From the NCBI GenBank assembly GCA_027559495.1, contig JAMXSV010000016.1, forward strand, positions 62,001 to 126,000: a DNA stretch of 64,000 bases, written 5' to 3'. This DNA is from Aurifilum marmelostoma. Taxonomy: Eukaryota; Ascomycota; Sordariomycetes; Diaporthales; Cryphonectriaceae. Shown piece by piece: positions 1 to 11,053 of this stretch. The notes beneath the pieces were generated by a model. It searched no databases and had not been told where the DNA came from. It worked only from the letters and a program-made list of their open reading frames with translations. The first letter of the stretch is position 1. Every line of letters starts with the position of its first letter. The translations under genes and the position numbers were made by a program.

Positions 1-698
1 TATTCAGAAGAGAGCATATCTTGCAAATCGATGCCCAGTGTCCAGCATTGCGCGAGCTAGCTATTCAGGTCAAACGCACGAAATCCGATGCTGTCGAAGC
101 TGAGATATACAAAACCTTTGGCAGGATGAAAAATCTGGAGTCTCTTTTCCTGGATTTGGACTGTTCCAATTGGCGAATCGCTCGAGATACCGCTGCAGGG
201 CATGATCCTTCATTCGACGAAGAAGATCGCAAGTTCTATCCTCACGCAAGTGGCGAATTCTTAAGGAACGGTCATGTGCGAGATATCTTCATGAACTGCG
301 CTGTGGACGAAACGCTGGCACGATCGATCTGGGGTACTATTTGCCGAAACAAAAAGGGCAAGAAGTTGAGTTCTCTCAAACTATGGACAACCGGAGGCAG
401 ACAAGTTGGCAACGGTCGTCAGTACAGTAGAATGTTCGAAGTCGTTGACCACCTGAGTCATTCGTGGTTGATCGAGCGAAGTGTCCGAGACGACGAGGAT
501 ACAATACATATACGGGAACTAGGTCGACGAGCCAGGGAGGCTCGTGACAAGGAAGAGAAAGATTCCGAGGACTTACAAGTGCGTTTGGGCCATGCAGATG
601 TGAGCTGCGAGGTGGAGATATTGCGCCGTATTTGGCCCCCTAAGGAGGGGAGCAAGAACTGGCGTGACGATTGGGAAAGCATACCCTTGCAGAATTAG
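1..698 (+). CDS. F-box/LRR-like hypothetical protein, 3' part
   Basis: The reading frame is open from the window edge to the TAG at 696-698, so the 5' end lies outside the window and no start can be chosen. The visible ~230 residues begin with a leucine-rich stretch (CPALRELAIQV, then MKNLESLFLDLDC). That pattern is usual for the C-terminal, repeat-like part of fungal F-box proteins, which present substrates to SCF ubiquitin ligases. The F-box itself, if present, would be upstream. The tail is charged (EARDKEEKDSEDL) and ends in a Trp-rich segment. The family assignment is inferred from texture alone, without a diagnostic motif; 'hypothetical protein' is the safe alternative. Confidence 0.5.
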   Translation, partial: FRREHILQIDAQCPALRELAIQVKRTKSDAVEAEIYKTFGRMKNLESLFLDLDCSNWRIARDTAAGHDPSFDEEDRKFYPHASGEFLRNGHVRDIFMNCAVDETLARSIWGTICRNKKGKKLSSLKLWTTGGRQVGNGRQYSRMFEVVDHLSHSWLIERSVRDDEDTIHIRELGRRAREARDKEEKDSEDLQVRLGHADVSCEVEILRRIWPPKEGSKNWRDDWESIPLQN

Positions 699-1574
699 TT
701 TTCGTTTTATAGTATCATGATCTGGAGTTCTCAGGTGCTTAGAAAAGCTCAAACATTGTTGTGGTGGTCAGTATGGTGTGCCTGGGCACCAAGAAGATGG
801 TGGGTCCCAAGGTTCCTTTAGATAAAAGGGATAACCCACCATCAGATTTACTTTGAGATACAGACCAATATACGTTCTTCCCTTCAGTTCCATTCAGATC
901 TTGTATGAGCCATTTGGGCAGGTCTAGGTCAGGTCTTTCGCCCTCATCATGTGCCTCCTTGGCCTTCGTTTGCCACCCTTCTTACGAGACAGCACGCCTG
1001 GGGCGACAGGCCCCTTACCCATTGCTTGGTCTTCCGTCCTCTTTCACGTGCGACAGCGCCCAATCCCTGGGCCAATATAAACAGACTGAAGACTTTCGAG
1101 GGGACTGTCAAATGGCGCCCGTTTGGGAGCATGATATAAGCTTTATGTTTGCGAATGTCTCAGCCAGTACTATTACTCCCACAAGTCAAGCTCGGAGTGT
1201 TTGTTCATGTTACGTGTTTGTGGTGTCAGGACATAGGCAGGCTTTGACTCGCCGCGCACCATAAGAGAACGACCCACGCTTCATTTCTTAAGACCCTCCG
1301 GCCCTCTCCTCCACTCCAAAAAGGCCACGTATAGACATCTGCTCTTCTAGCTTTCCTTTTGTTCACATACGCGCCTGGGTTGAGAGGGTGCTTGCCTACT
1401 GCTCTAGCGCTCACCCTTTCGTGCGATCGCGCTTGAGCTGTGGCTCAGCACAATTCAGAATATCAAAAATGAAAGGTTGTGACAACACCAAGGGGAAAGA
1501 AAGAAAGGGAGGAACACAAAGTGAAAGAATAGAAAACAAAACAAATGCTAAGATAAAAAGAAATGCAAAAAAAC
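699..1574. other. Non-coding spacer before tRNA-Ser
   Basis: About 0.9 kb with only short, compositionally random frames on both strands. The 3' end (about 1480-1573) is A-rich and purine-rich. On the minus strand its last bases provide the T-run that ends the tRNA gene. I see no gene here. Confidence 0.5.
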
Positions 1575-1676
1575 GACAATGACAGGATTCGAACCTGCGC
1601 CCCCGAAGGGACTGGCTTATCTGATAATTCCTTCGGGATTAGCAGGCCAGCGCCGTAACCACTTGGCTACATTGCC
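1575..1676 (-). tRNA. tRNA-Ser(GCT) with an intron
   Basis: Read on the minus strand, the acceptor stem GGCAATG pairs with CATTGTC over 7 bp. The D arm is GCC...GGC, and the anticodon stem CTGGC/GCCAG holds a loop with anticodon GCT at + strand 1641-1643. A long variable arm (a class II feature expected of tRNA-Ser) precedes the T arm GCAGG-TTCGAAT-CCTGT. About 22 extra nt (1618-1639) sit directly 3' of the base after the anticodon, the canonical tRNA intron position. The discriminator base is G, usual for serine tRNAs. A run of seven T follows on the minus strand (A-run 1567-1573), which serves as the Pol III terminator. It decodes AGC/AGU serine codons. Confidence 0.93.
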
Positions 1677-2115
1677 GATTTGATTTATTGCCAAATTTTC
1701 AATAATTATTATATACCTTTTTCCGAACTTGGAAGCCCCACCATATATCTAGCTTCTGGGTTTCCAGACGGCATTATGCCATGTGCTCGAATTGATCGTC
1801 TTGAACGAGGTCACATCTCCATGATAGTAGTGAGATACACTCATCCATAGAGATAAGGTTAAGTTGGGCCGTGGGCGCCGGACCATTGGTCCGCCTCGGA
1901 CACCGCAGCGCTAACAAGCAGGGATGACAAGCCACCTTCACGAGCTACACGACCCCAGCTCGTCCGTAATTTCGTCCGCCCGCCGGAGTACGAGTAACGT
2001 GTGTACATATATATATCCAGAGGACATCTCCCTATCCCGATATTCATTATGGCTTCCTTCCGCGACTTTTGTTGTAGAAAGCTGACGGTATAACTTGACG
2101 CATCCTTTCAGGATC
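1677..2115. other. Spacer and putative promoter of the AIF-like gene
   Basis: Non-coding. A TA-rich stretch (TATATATATAT, about 2007-2016) lies about 100 bp before the ATG at 2116 and could be a TATA-like element. A CTGAC...TTTCAG pair at about 2082-2110 looks like an intron end, so a 5'-UTR intron is possible but unproven. Confidence 0.35.
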
Positions 2116-3374
2116 ATGGACAGCCAGAAGAATATCGTGATATTGGGCGGATCATATGGTGGCCTGTCTACTGCTCACTATCTTCTAAAGCATGTCTTGC
2201 CAACACTCCCAGACAAGAATTCCTACAAAGTCATTCTGATCAGCACATCCTCCCAGGTCCTTTGTCGCCCAGCTTGTCCTCGTGCCATGATAGCCGATGA
2301 GATGTTCTCCCAAGAGAAACTCTTCGTGGACATCAAGACTCAGTTCGACAAGTATGACGAGACGGCGTTCCTCTTTGTTCGAGGGACAGTCACGGAATTA
2401 GATCACAAGCACCACAGAGTCACCATCACTACCGCCGATCATGGCGCCTCTTCCAAGGTGATCACCTTTCACGCCGCAGTCATAGCGACCGGGGCAACCG
2501 CCGCCTCACCTGTGCTAGGCCTGCAGGGGGAGTGACACGATGCTCCGTGAATGCTGGGCATCCTTTCGGACCAGTCTCTCTACGGCTACAAGCATCGTGA
2601 TCGCCGGTGGTGGGCCAGCCGGCATCGAAGCAGCAGGCGAGCTAGGCGAGTACCTCAACGGCCGAGCAGGCCTTTTCGCCACGCAGCTGTCCAAGCCTAG
2701 GGTGAAGATCACAGTCATCACCAGCGCACAGGAGATCCTGCCTGCCCTGCGGCCATCCATTGCCAGCAAGGCAGAATCCTTGCTGGCCAAGGTCGGTGTG
2801 ACGGTGATCAAGAACACGCGCGTCGCCTCTGTCACACCCCGGGGGGCAGGTGCAGACCCAGCCCTTCTGGTCACCCAGGCCACGGTCCTCCTTGGCGACG
2901 GCCGGTCCCTCGAGGCCGACATTTACATTCCCGCCACGGGCACGACACCAAATACGTCCTTCGTTGCAGACAAGTCTCTGCTCTCGCGCGACGGCCGTGT
3001 CGAGACAAGCTCGTCGACCCTGCGGGTGGATGAGGCGGGACCAGACGGGCGAGTGTACGCCATTGGCGACGCGAGCAATTTTGCGCGTCCTGCAGTGCAC
3101 AATATACTGGCGGCGGTGCCTGTGCTCTGCACCAACATGCAGGGCGATCTACTCCGTGCAGCGGGGCAGGCCGTGGTGGCTGGGCGGGACCGTGTATTTC
3201 GAGAGGACAAGAGAGAGACGCAGCTGGTGCCGATCGGGAGGACCAAGGGGGGTTGGTGCGGCCATGGGGTGGCAGGTGCCGGGTTTTCTGGTGTGGCTGA
3301 TCAAGGGGCGGGACTACTGGCTGTGGACGACGGGAGATCTGTGGAGTGGCAAGCAGTGGGCGAAAGAGCAGTGA
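2116..3374 (+). CDS. AIF/AMID-like FAD-NAD(P)H oxidoreductase, frameshifted twice
   Basis: This is a pyridine-nucleotide disulfide oxidoreductase-like flavoprotein of the fungal AifA/AMID group, which oxidise NAD(P)H and are linked to redox control or cell death. The N-terminal FAD motif is IVILGGSYGG and the central NAD(P)H motif is IVIAGGGPAGIE. The FAD-contacting YAIGDAS lies near residue 320, and a conserved-looking C-terminus (GWQVPGFLVWLIKGRDYWLW) follows. The start is the ATG at 2116, just before the FAD motif. The frame is broken at the G5 run 2526-2530 and again at the G6 run 3247-3252. Removing one G from each gives a continuous 418-aa protein of normal family length, without introns. 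A 42-nt intron at the first site was considered, but it does not change frame. Either the assembly over-calls G runs or this is a recently inactivated gene. Confidence 0.82.
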
Positions 3375-5272
3375 GACGGGCGTTGTCACGGCATTGTGCA
3401 ATATGCCTGTTGACAAGGCAGGATAACGATCGCTGTACATTTCGTATTCCCTCCCAATTTTTTGGCTGCTAGACGACAGAGGCAATGCCGTTGTTTGCTG
3501 TTGCATCAGTAAACATCAATAGAAGTGTCCCAAGTGTGATCACGAGTGAATTAACGAAATGACAATGATCAAGAAAGAAATGTTGTTGATCAAGTCGGCT
3601 TCCTGGGGGGGGGGCGATATTGACACTTCAGCCCTTTTTGGGTTTGTTGGGCCCGCCTGTGCTCCGGGTTCGGGTTGAAGACCGGAGCTTCCGGGCTGCC
3701 GCGGTTCAATGCCTCACACAGGGGGGTGCCGGATTGCATCACCCCGCACGGGTCTTCCGAGACGCGGGACATGATCCGGAACCCCGGGGCCGAGCTGTTG
3801 GTTGCTACAAATACCAAATCGCCTTTACCTCGACCTCGGGAATCAAATGAAAAGCATCATGACTATCTGCTTTGAGGTGTGATGTTCTTTTATTTTATTT
3901 TATTTTATCTTCTTGCTGTGTTCTTGTCGAGGCCAGGAAGGTGGAATGTGGTTGAATTGGATGAACGCGACGGCAGGGGTTGGCGTGGTAGTCGAACTGC
4001 TACAGCAGCCGCCGCAGGATCAAGCGCAGTCCTTCGTCTCGACAGCGACACCCATTCCATTCACTTCATTGATACGTGTCAAGAAGGATGACGGGTGTAC
4101 AGGGAAAGGCACATGCGGAATTCATTCTGTGCAGATCTCCTCAGCCTATATCCAGCAAGAGAGATGAACAGAAGAAGCAAAGCTGTGAAGTTTGGGCCGA
4201 GTCGCAAGCCAGTCCAGGCTGGGATGGCAGGACTAGTTCCAGGGTAGGAGGAGGGCACTGTGGCACGGCCTGAAGAATATTAGCTAGGCTTTTGAGTTTG
4301 GGAAGCAGCAAGAACCAAAAACGCGCTTTCAGATCCGAGGGGAGGGGGAAGGACGCGCAGGGCAGGGAAGGGGAGACACACGGGTGTGGATGCGGGTGGC
4401 GGGTCAAACCCACCAGCAGAGCCAGCCAGCCAGACAGGGAGAGGAAGGAGGTACTGAACCAACAAGAGAGGGAAGGGTCAAGAGAGGAGACTACTGTACC
4501 AATCTGCGGATGACGGAGCCGCGGTTACGGACAGAATAGGTGAGACCTCAGCAAATTTATTTGCCAAACACCCCTGCCTGTGTGCCCTTTGTACAGTAGA
4601 GGGCCCTGATCACTGCACTATATCGATTGCGTCTTGCTTGCATTTTGTCTCTAATATATATATTCCTTTTTTGCTTCTTTCACCATCACATCTTTTCCTT
4701 GAGAGCAATTGAAGTCTGAGATTACAACTCTACATCGCACCTTCTCCAAATTCTAATTGACTGATTTTAATGACGTGCTCCTGCTTGCGCTGTTGACCCC
4801 AAAGTGAGCGGGCTGCCCCTTCCCACACACACACGGTGCGCCTTACGCAGCGCTACTGCGGTGGAGCTCGCACCGAATCGGTCTGAGGAACGCGGTTACG
4901 CGACGTGCTGGGGCAGCGTCCGAACCGCGACTTGGAACAGACGTAAGAGGGATCAAGAAAGAAAAAAAAAAGACAAAAAAAAAAGTGACAGAGAAAAGCC
5001 GCAGCCCTGGACACTCTTTTCCTCCTTCACTTTCTTTTCTACTGTGTCCACTCAGAAGGAGACGTCCATCCTTTATTCACCCCCTCCATCCACACATGCA
5101 CTCGACTCGACTTTGACTCCAGTCGATCGAACTGTTCCTGCATCCACCCTTCCACTGTGCCTTTCCACGTGGACGGACTCCTCCCTCTACCTCTTGAACT
5201 ACTCTCTGGCACTTGCTGCTATGCCAGCCCCGTCCTGATCCCCTCTTTCTCTCTACCTTTGTGCGATCAGTT
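3375..5272. other. 1.9-kb spacer and long leader of the FHA gene
   Basis: No gene-like frame. It contains a G10 tract (3605-3614) and a TTTTA repeat (about 3890-3908). A pyrimidine-rich stretch runs from about 5020 to 5272, typical of fungal core promoters and leaders. A short upstream ORF, ATG 5221 to TGA 5238, lies 34 bp before the FHA start codon. Confidence 0.5.
5221..5238 (+). promoter_or_regulatory. Five-codon uORF upstream of the FHA gene
   Basis: ATG at 5221 encodes M-P-A-P-S and stops at TGA 5236-5238, 34 bp before the main ATG at 5273. If the mRNA leader includes it, it could reduce or condition translation of the FHA protein. The transcript start is unknown, so regulation is an inference. 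Confidence 0.3.
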
Positions 5273-7267
5273 ATGGACTCCCCGCCTGGTGGTGATAGCA
5301 TGCTCTCCTCCAGCCAGCCTGCTCCCACTGCACCACTCTCATCATGGGACCACGATAAAGGCCACGACGCGAGGCGCCCTTCCTCCCAGTCTGCCCTCCT
5401 TCCTCCGCTGGAGCTCATGTCCTCCTCACCAGGGCTGCCCAATGTCTCCTCCACTCGACGACTGAGCCGTCCTGGCTCCTCCGCCAAAGGCCCATCGTCC
5501 ACTGTCATCAACAACAGCAGCAACAATACCGCCAACAGCCAGGCATATCTCAAATACCCCACGCCTGTGCCCACCTCCGAGACTGGGATCTTGTCCTCCT
5601 CACCACCACGACGCGTCAACAACAATAATATCCAGCACCACGACCATGCTGCTGCCCCTACTGCGGTCACCACTACAACCGCCGCCGCCACCGCCACCAC
5701 CACCACCACCACCACCATCGCAGCCACGACTACTAATGGCAGCAGCCGTTCACTGTTCACTGAGCGCACCCCCTCTATCGCGTCGGAGCGCGCCCCGCTT
5801 TCCGCCGTCCCCTCTGTCGAGCTCAACGAGAATGGTAATACCCTGCTGATGGGCCGCTCCTCCAACTCGAGCCACTACCAACTATCTGCCAACCGCCTTA
5901 TAAGTCGCGTACATGTTAAGGCCCGCTACGTTCCCGCCTCCGTGCCACTGCAGCCAAACAAGGTCGAGGTCGAGTGCAATGGCTGGAACGGCCTGCGCCT
6001 GTCCTGCCAGGGCCGCACCTACGACATGCACCGTGGCGACGTTTTGACCTTTGACGCCGAGGGCGCCGAGATCATGGTCGACGTCCAGGACGCACGCGTC
6101 CTCCTCCACTGGCCCAAGCGGGACGATGCCAGAGACGGGCTGGCCGACCTCGGCTGGGAGGACTCGCCGCGGTCCATGCGGGAAGGGGGCGCGTCGCCGG
6201 CCCACGGCGGAGCTGTTGTCGGCGGCAGTCCCCGTGGTGGCCGGGATGCGGTGGATGGTGTTCTCGGCCTCGGTCTGTTGCCGTCCAGCCCGCTGCGCAG
6301 GACGGCACGTATCAGCTCTCCCGAGTCTCCCACGCCCGCGGCTCACGCGCCCATGAGCTCCCAGCACAGCAGCATCCTTTCGGACCTGCCAATTGCCAGC
6401 GAGAGGGAGCAGAGTGTGGAGATCTACGAGGACGACGAGGACGAGGAGGACGCCGCCCGCCATATCTCGACCGCGGGCCAGAGCTTCGTCACCGACATCA
6501 GCAAGAGCTTTTCGAGCGAACTGAGCGAGATCCCGTCCGACGACGAGGACCGAAACGGCGATGAGAATGTTGAGAACGACCCGAACGAAGAGAACGACCC
6601 CGTCGTCCACTCGTTTGGTCCCTTCGGACACGACCTCAACAATCGCATGGCCTCCTTCAAGGCGTCGTCGCCTAAGCGCCGCCGTCTCGACTCGAGCACG
6701 TATATCTCCTCTCCACGCGCCGCTGGTGGTCATCAACGCGCCACCAGCAAGTCGGCGCCCATACCACACCAGGAGCCAGCTGGCGACAAGGACAACGAGG
6801 ACAACGAGGCCGTGTACGTGCCAGATCTGAGCCACGTCAACGTCGCGACCATCACCAACCATGTCATCAACCAGCTAGCGTTTTCGCGGTTGTCGTCCAA
6901 CCCGCTGTCCACTCTGCTGTCTAACCTGCCTGCTGACGACAAGGTCGGCCTGGTCCGCGACGAGCTCCGGTACATTGTCGAGAACACGACCTGTGTCGGT
7001 ACCATCCCCCGCCAGGGCAAAGACGCCGACGGCAAGCCGCTTGAGAGCCAGTACTACTACGTCCCGGAGCGGGATGACGACGAGAATCGACGAGCCGCCG
7101 TAGTGGACGGGCTACGGAAGCCTACACTACGTAATTGTCGGAAACACCATGTGGTAAGTGAAAAATGGCTCATCATTCGTCGTTTACTGGTAATCGCCGA
7201 AAAAAAGCAATAGCTCACAATATTTTTGTCACAGCAATATTACTGGAAGCGACCACGAACCCCCTAA
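5273..7267 (+). CDS. FHA-domain nuclear protein (Tos4/Plm2-like)
   Basis: Two exons, 5273-7153 and 7235-7267, give 637 aa. The intron 7154-7234 has a GTAAGT donor and CACAG acceptor, and the 33-nt last exon encodes QYYWKRPRTP. Residues 1-185 are disordered and rich in Ser, Pro and Thr, with a poly-Thr tract near residue 150. Residues about 187-285 form a forkhead-associated phosphothreonine-binding domain with the core GR (MGRSS) and SxxH (SRVH) motifs. An acidic stretch (EDDEDEEDAA) and a basic patch (SPKRRRLD, near residue 466) suggest a nuclear protein. The C-terminal ~110 residues are ordered and conserved-looking. Yeast Tos4/Plm2 are chromatin-bound, cell-cycle regulated FHA proteins; equivalence here is inferred from architecture. 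The ATG at 5273 was chosen because upstream in-frame codons contain no ATG. Confidence 0.8.
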
Positions 7268-8185
7268 AGCAGGGACGATGGCTGGCAGCATAGCGTCGCC
7301 ATGAACATAAAATGCCATCCATGGGAGATGCATACAGGAAGATGCATGCTCGTGTCCCTCGAACATGATCTGTTCTTGCTGAGATCGATATCTGGGCGAA
7401 TATGTATCTCAGAGTCAGCTAGTCAGGGGACCAGTGTCTCCCTACAAACCCCCCCCCCCCAACCCCTTCAGCCTCCTCCGCTGTTGCCCATGATGTATCT
7501 ACCAAGATCTGATAAGGGGACTATGGGAGGGAAGAAAGTAAGCCAAGCTGTTTGTTTTGTATGAGATTTATGGCCTAGCCTGTGATTCCTGCTAGTTAGT
7601 TCCATCTCTCCAAAGCCTTTCTTGCTGGGTAGCGTTACGACCTGTATAAATTTTGCTTCGCAGCCGTCTTCTGCACATTGCCCCCTTTCTTCAAGTCTTG
7701 TGGTTGCATAGCGCAAGGAGTTTATCTTTTATTCCTCCGGATGGTTTCTTGGCTGTTTCCTTTAATCAGGAGTGTATCATGTATGGCTTTGCCACAGAAG
7801 CTAGAGAGGAAGAGAACAACCCCCCCCCCCCCCCAAAAAAAAAAAGTTGAAAAATCTCATGCTTGTACAAACCTCTCGTAACTCAAACCCACACCCCGTC
7901 CCGAGCCCTCCAAAGGGGTCTCAAGGAGCACCTATATGCCTTCCGAAGTCTTGAAGAAGTGTTTATTGCTTCTGTGAGACAAGAAATGAGGAGGCTCTTC
8001 ACAGGGTGCCACGTCACAGCTCGTGGATATTCATCTGTATCATTACACTGTGCAAACTTCGTTTGTACGTGACAGAAAGGCATCATGCTGAAATTCAGAT
8101 CTCTTGTCTCGAGACTGCTGCGCGCTCAGCAATAAAGTGGTCATTGTGAGAGTGGCACTCACTACCTTTCCGGGCTTAGGAAGTG
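7268..8185. other. Intergenic spacer with two long C tracts
   Basis: This is the 3' flank shared by the convergent FHA and DUF6594 genes. It holds a C12 tract (7449-7460) and a C15 tract running into A11 (7820-7845). No coding or RNA gene is visible. Confidence 0.5.
7820..7845 (+). repeat. C15-A11 double homopolymer
   Basis: Fifteen C followed directly by eleven A in the 3' flank shared by the FHA and DUF6594 genes. Confidence 0.85.
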
Positions 8186-9178
8186 CTACTGCCCCCCTCC
8201 CCCACTCCCTGAACTTGTCCCAACAAACACAACCAATACGGCGGCATATGTCGCCGTCGATACCAGTGTCTCCACGTTGGACACCTTGATCCCGAAGGAC
8301 AGCAGCAGGGAGAAGAGCACCACGGCAACCGACACCGAGATAAGGCTCTTTGTCTCGGAGGGGTGGAAGGTCACTGATGAGTGCGTCGTTAGACAGTGCT
8401 CGTCATGGGGGAGAAGACAAAAAAACAATTTTCTTTTTCGGTGTGTGAATATGTCCCTCAAGGCATGGTACGTACTCACGATCATCGGCACAACAAGGAC
8501 CACCCCGCCCACGATAGCAATCACAAAGCGCGCCAGGCTGTCCACAAACGGCGAAACCTCCCGCGGCGGCTTGCCCTCTGCATACTCTCTCTGCCGGGCG
8601 TGCCGCTCGTGCCGCGAAAAGGTCAGCCGCGACGGTAGGTGGTGCTGGAGAAATGACCGCAGAGGGTCAGTGGATGAGCCCCCGTGCAGATGGTGGTCGG
8701 AATCGTCGTCTCGGAAGTAGGCGTAGTGCGAGTTCCACGGGTCAAAAATGCTGGAGGCCGAGTGGAAGTACTTGTGCAGTCGTAGCCTGCGGTCTGTCTG
8801 CTGGGTTGCGGCTAGGGGTTTCTTGTTGCGAAGAAACTGGTAGTTGCGGAGTGCGGTTGCTAGGTTTGTGGTAAATGAGCAAGACGGACAGGCATAGAAA
8901 GGAAGGGAGGTGAACAGGATAGAGATGGCCCCGTGAGGTGATGGGACGCCCTCACCGTACTGCTCGAGTTTGACCCTCAGGTTCTCGAGATCCTCAGCAG
9001 TGGCATCCTGCGAGCACAGCATATGAGTCTTTATGCGGGCGAGTTCGACTTCCATATTGGTAATGTTGAGCCGCTGGAGAAACTCGAAGCGCAGAAAGTG
9101 AAAATCCTCCTCGGCGTTGAGCGAGTCGACAACATAGCGCCTCAGATTCGACCTCTTTTCATTCAGAATTCCATCCAT
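8186..9178 (-). CDS. DUF6594-type membrane protein
   Basis: Two exons on the minus strand (9178-8476 and 8373-8186) give 296 aa. The intron 8374-8475 has a GTACGT donor, a CTAAC branch site and an ATCAG acceptor. Splicing joins MIV to MTFHPSETKS, the contiguous sequence expected of the family. The N-terminal half is soluble, with an LNITNMEVELARI helix. The C-terminus carries three close hydrophobic segments (FVIAIVGGVVLVVPMIV, SVAVVLFSLLLSFGI, YAAVLVVFVGTSSG). Fungal DUF6594 proteins share this plan; their function is unknown. The start at 9178 gives a rather short N-terminus, so a missed upstream exon is possible. Confidence 0.78.
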   Translation of the reverse strand: MDGILNEKRSNLRRYVVDSLNAEEDFHFLRFEFLQRLNITNMEVELARIKTHMLCSQDATAEDLENLRVKLEQYGEGVPSPHGAISILFTSLPFYACPSCSFTTNLATALRNYQFLRNKKPLAATQQTDRRLRLHKYFHSASSIFDPWNSHYAYFRDDDSDHHLHGGSSTDPLRSFLQHHLPSRLTFSRHERHARQREYAEGKPPREVSPFVDSLARFVIAIVGGVVLVVPMIVSTYHALRDIFTHRKRKLFFCLLPHDEHCLTTHSSVTFHPSETKSLISVSVAVVLFSLLLSFGIKVSNVETLVSTATYAAVLVVFVGTSSGSGGGGQ

Positions 9179-9627
9179 GACCTCAACATGGCAAACTCTT
9201 CTTTCTCCTCAGTCAGGACCGCGGTCTGACGAGTGTGGGTTGTGATGATATTATCATGATGGTCACTTGGGTCTCTGGTTAATAGTCTGTCAGCTCTGGT
9301 GAAGTTCCTGAGACCATGGGGTCGCAGCTTACATGCATAGCCACCAGCATATCGCTGAACCGAGCCGAATCCTGGCTTGGCCCCAGTGCCTACTTGCAGC
9401 TGTATGCACTTCGCCACGACATATGCAGTAGACGTTCAGTTTGGTGCACAGCCTTCTTCTCCCAGGTAGCCGTCGGAAGGCATCCATCATATTGCGGGCG
9501 GCCTCTTCCTTCCTAAAATCTTACATGACCTTGAGAATCCCGCCCACGCGGACGTCTTGATTTATTGCTGGACAGTCAATGCTGGTTTGAGATACGTTTA
9601 CTCTCATGCGAGGCTAACAAGTTCACT
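9179..9627. other. Divergent promoter region
   Basis: 449 bp between the divergent DUF6594 gene and the small coiled-coil gene. No frame longer than about 80 codons and no repeats. It probably holds both promoters. Confidence 0.4.
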
Positions 9628-10442
9628 ATGGGGACAGTCGATTGGACAGAGGGGTTATCGCGTCGCCACAGAAGCACTTTCTTCAATGTTCCCAAGCTAG
9701 ATCCTGCCTGGGGATGGGAGCCGAGCATGCCGACAAATGACCCGCCCACGTCCCTCCCTAGAAAATCCATGCTGCCGGGCGCTAGTTCCTCGAATCAGTC
9801 AGTGGAATCACTCGTGTCTCGGAAGTCAAGCACAGCGTCTCAGGTGTCCTGGGGAGGGAACGATGAGTTTGACCAAGTACTCGAAGCCATCTGCCGGGAC
9901 ATCGAGGAGCACTTGACACTACTCAAGACCTCACTCACTTCTCGGCTGGGCGGACTCACTTCCAGGAGGGGCTCATCTCAACGAGACCTCAGATGCCGGT
10001 CCAGGACGGAACTGCGGCGCTTTCAAGACACGCTGCGGAAGAGCCTTGGAATGTCTGACCTGAAGAGAGTGCGTTTGGAAGGCGATGGCGAGGTTACGTC
10101 TTCATACCGCTCGAACCGTGGTATGTCTGCCTTAAAATTCTTCCTGATAGATGGACTCGGCATTGACATTAGTGATTAATTAATCATCGCGCAGGTACTT
10201 GCTATCGTCGCCTCCTTCAGATCCGTGATGAAGTACAGGAGCTTTTGCAGTCTCTGAAGCCAGCAACTGTGGCTCGCAAGCTCGAACCGGCCCAGGTCGA
10301 AGAGATGAGCCAAGAGCTGGACGAGCTCCGGGAGCACGTTGTCGAGATTGGGAAGAAGCTGAAGGACATACCTGGCAAATTGGGCTCATCGGAGCTCGTC
10401 TTGCAGGACTCAAGTGCTGGACAAGTAACGAAGGTAATGTGA
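9628..10442 (+). CDS. Hypothetical protein with C-terminal coiled coil
   Basis: Exons 9628-10120 and 10195-10442 encode 246 aa. The intron 10121-10194 has a GTATGT donor and a GCGCAG acceptor and is phase 1; without it the frame ends at a TAA in the intron. I do not recognise the family. Residues 1-75 are polar, Ser- and Pro-rich and probably disordered. A helical segment follows (FDQVLEAICRDIEEHLTLLKT), then a Ser/Arg-rich stretch. The last ~75 residues are a charged helix with heptad-like spacing (LQIRDEVQELLQSLKP, EEMSQELDELREHVVEIGKKL) and are likely to form a coiled coil. The last codons GTA ACG AAG GTA ATG TGA could also contain a donor, so the 3' end is less certain. Confidence 0.6.
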
Positions 10443-11053
10443 GGATAACGTCCCATGGGCTGGTCGGTTCCAAAGAGCCAAAGCGTCAATCAAGTCGAAA
10501 TAAACAGCCACTCTGGCCATGAAAAGAGGGCTTTGAAAGGTGCCTTCATGTCTACCGATCATTTACATGGTTAATCCCTTCGCTGGTGAGACCATACTCT
10601 CATTTGAACCTGGGTAATTGGCACCATATCTTGACTATTCATCTCTCAAAAATAATCTCAACGAATCTGATACGACTGGGAAAGAATGCAGACACTGTCG
10701 TCGGTGCCGCGTCAGAGCTTCAGAGGATGATGCCCTGGTCACAAAGATATGTCATATGAGCTGTGGTTATTAGCAGGAATTGTTCGGACTGCTGTCCCGA
10801 CTGTTGATGGGCCAGGCCGTTTATATTCAAGCTAATTGAGGGTTCTACTATGTCATAGTCAAGCAATTGTCTCGAGCTAAACAAGCCTCAGACGCTATCC
10901 TGATCACCTCGTCACCGGGTCGAGAGCCGTGTTTGACTGAGCCTCGACTTCAGTTCTTTAATAACCTCCTCCTGAACGGAAAGGGCTTTCTTCATCCCCC
11001 ATGTCGTTCAAGTTGTTAGGATCAAAATCATACATCCTCTATCCACCATCATC
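10443..11053. other. Intergenic spacer upstream of the PQ-loop gene
   Basis: 611 bp. Nothing coding is seen. It becomes pyrimidine-rich just before the ATG at 11054. Confidence 0.4.

Noticed and set aside
2532..2573. Possible 42-nt intron as an explanation of the first AIF frameshift
   Set aside because: Its length is a multiple of three, so it would not change frame, and it would remove sequence that reads well in the repaired frame.
5077..5865. 262-codon minus-strand frame over the FHA gene 5' end
   Set aside because: Val/Ala/Leu-rich artefact of the Thr/Ser-coding repeats on the plus strand.
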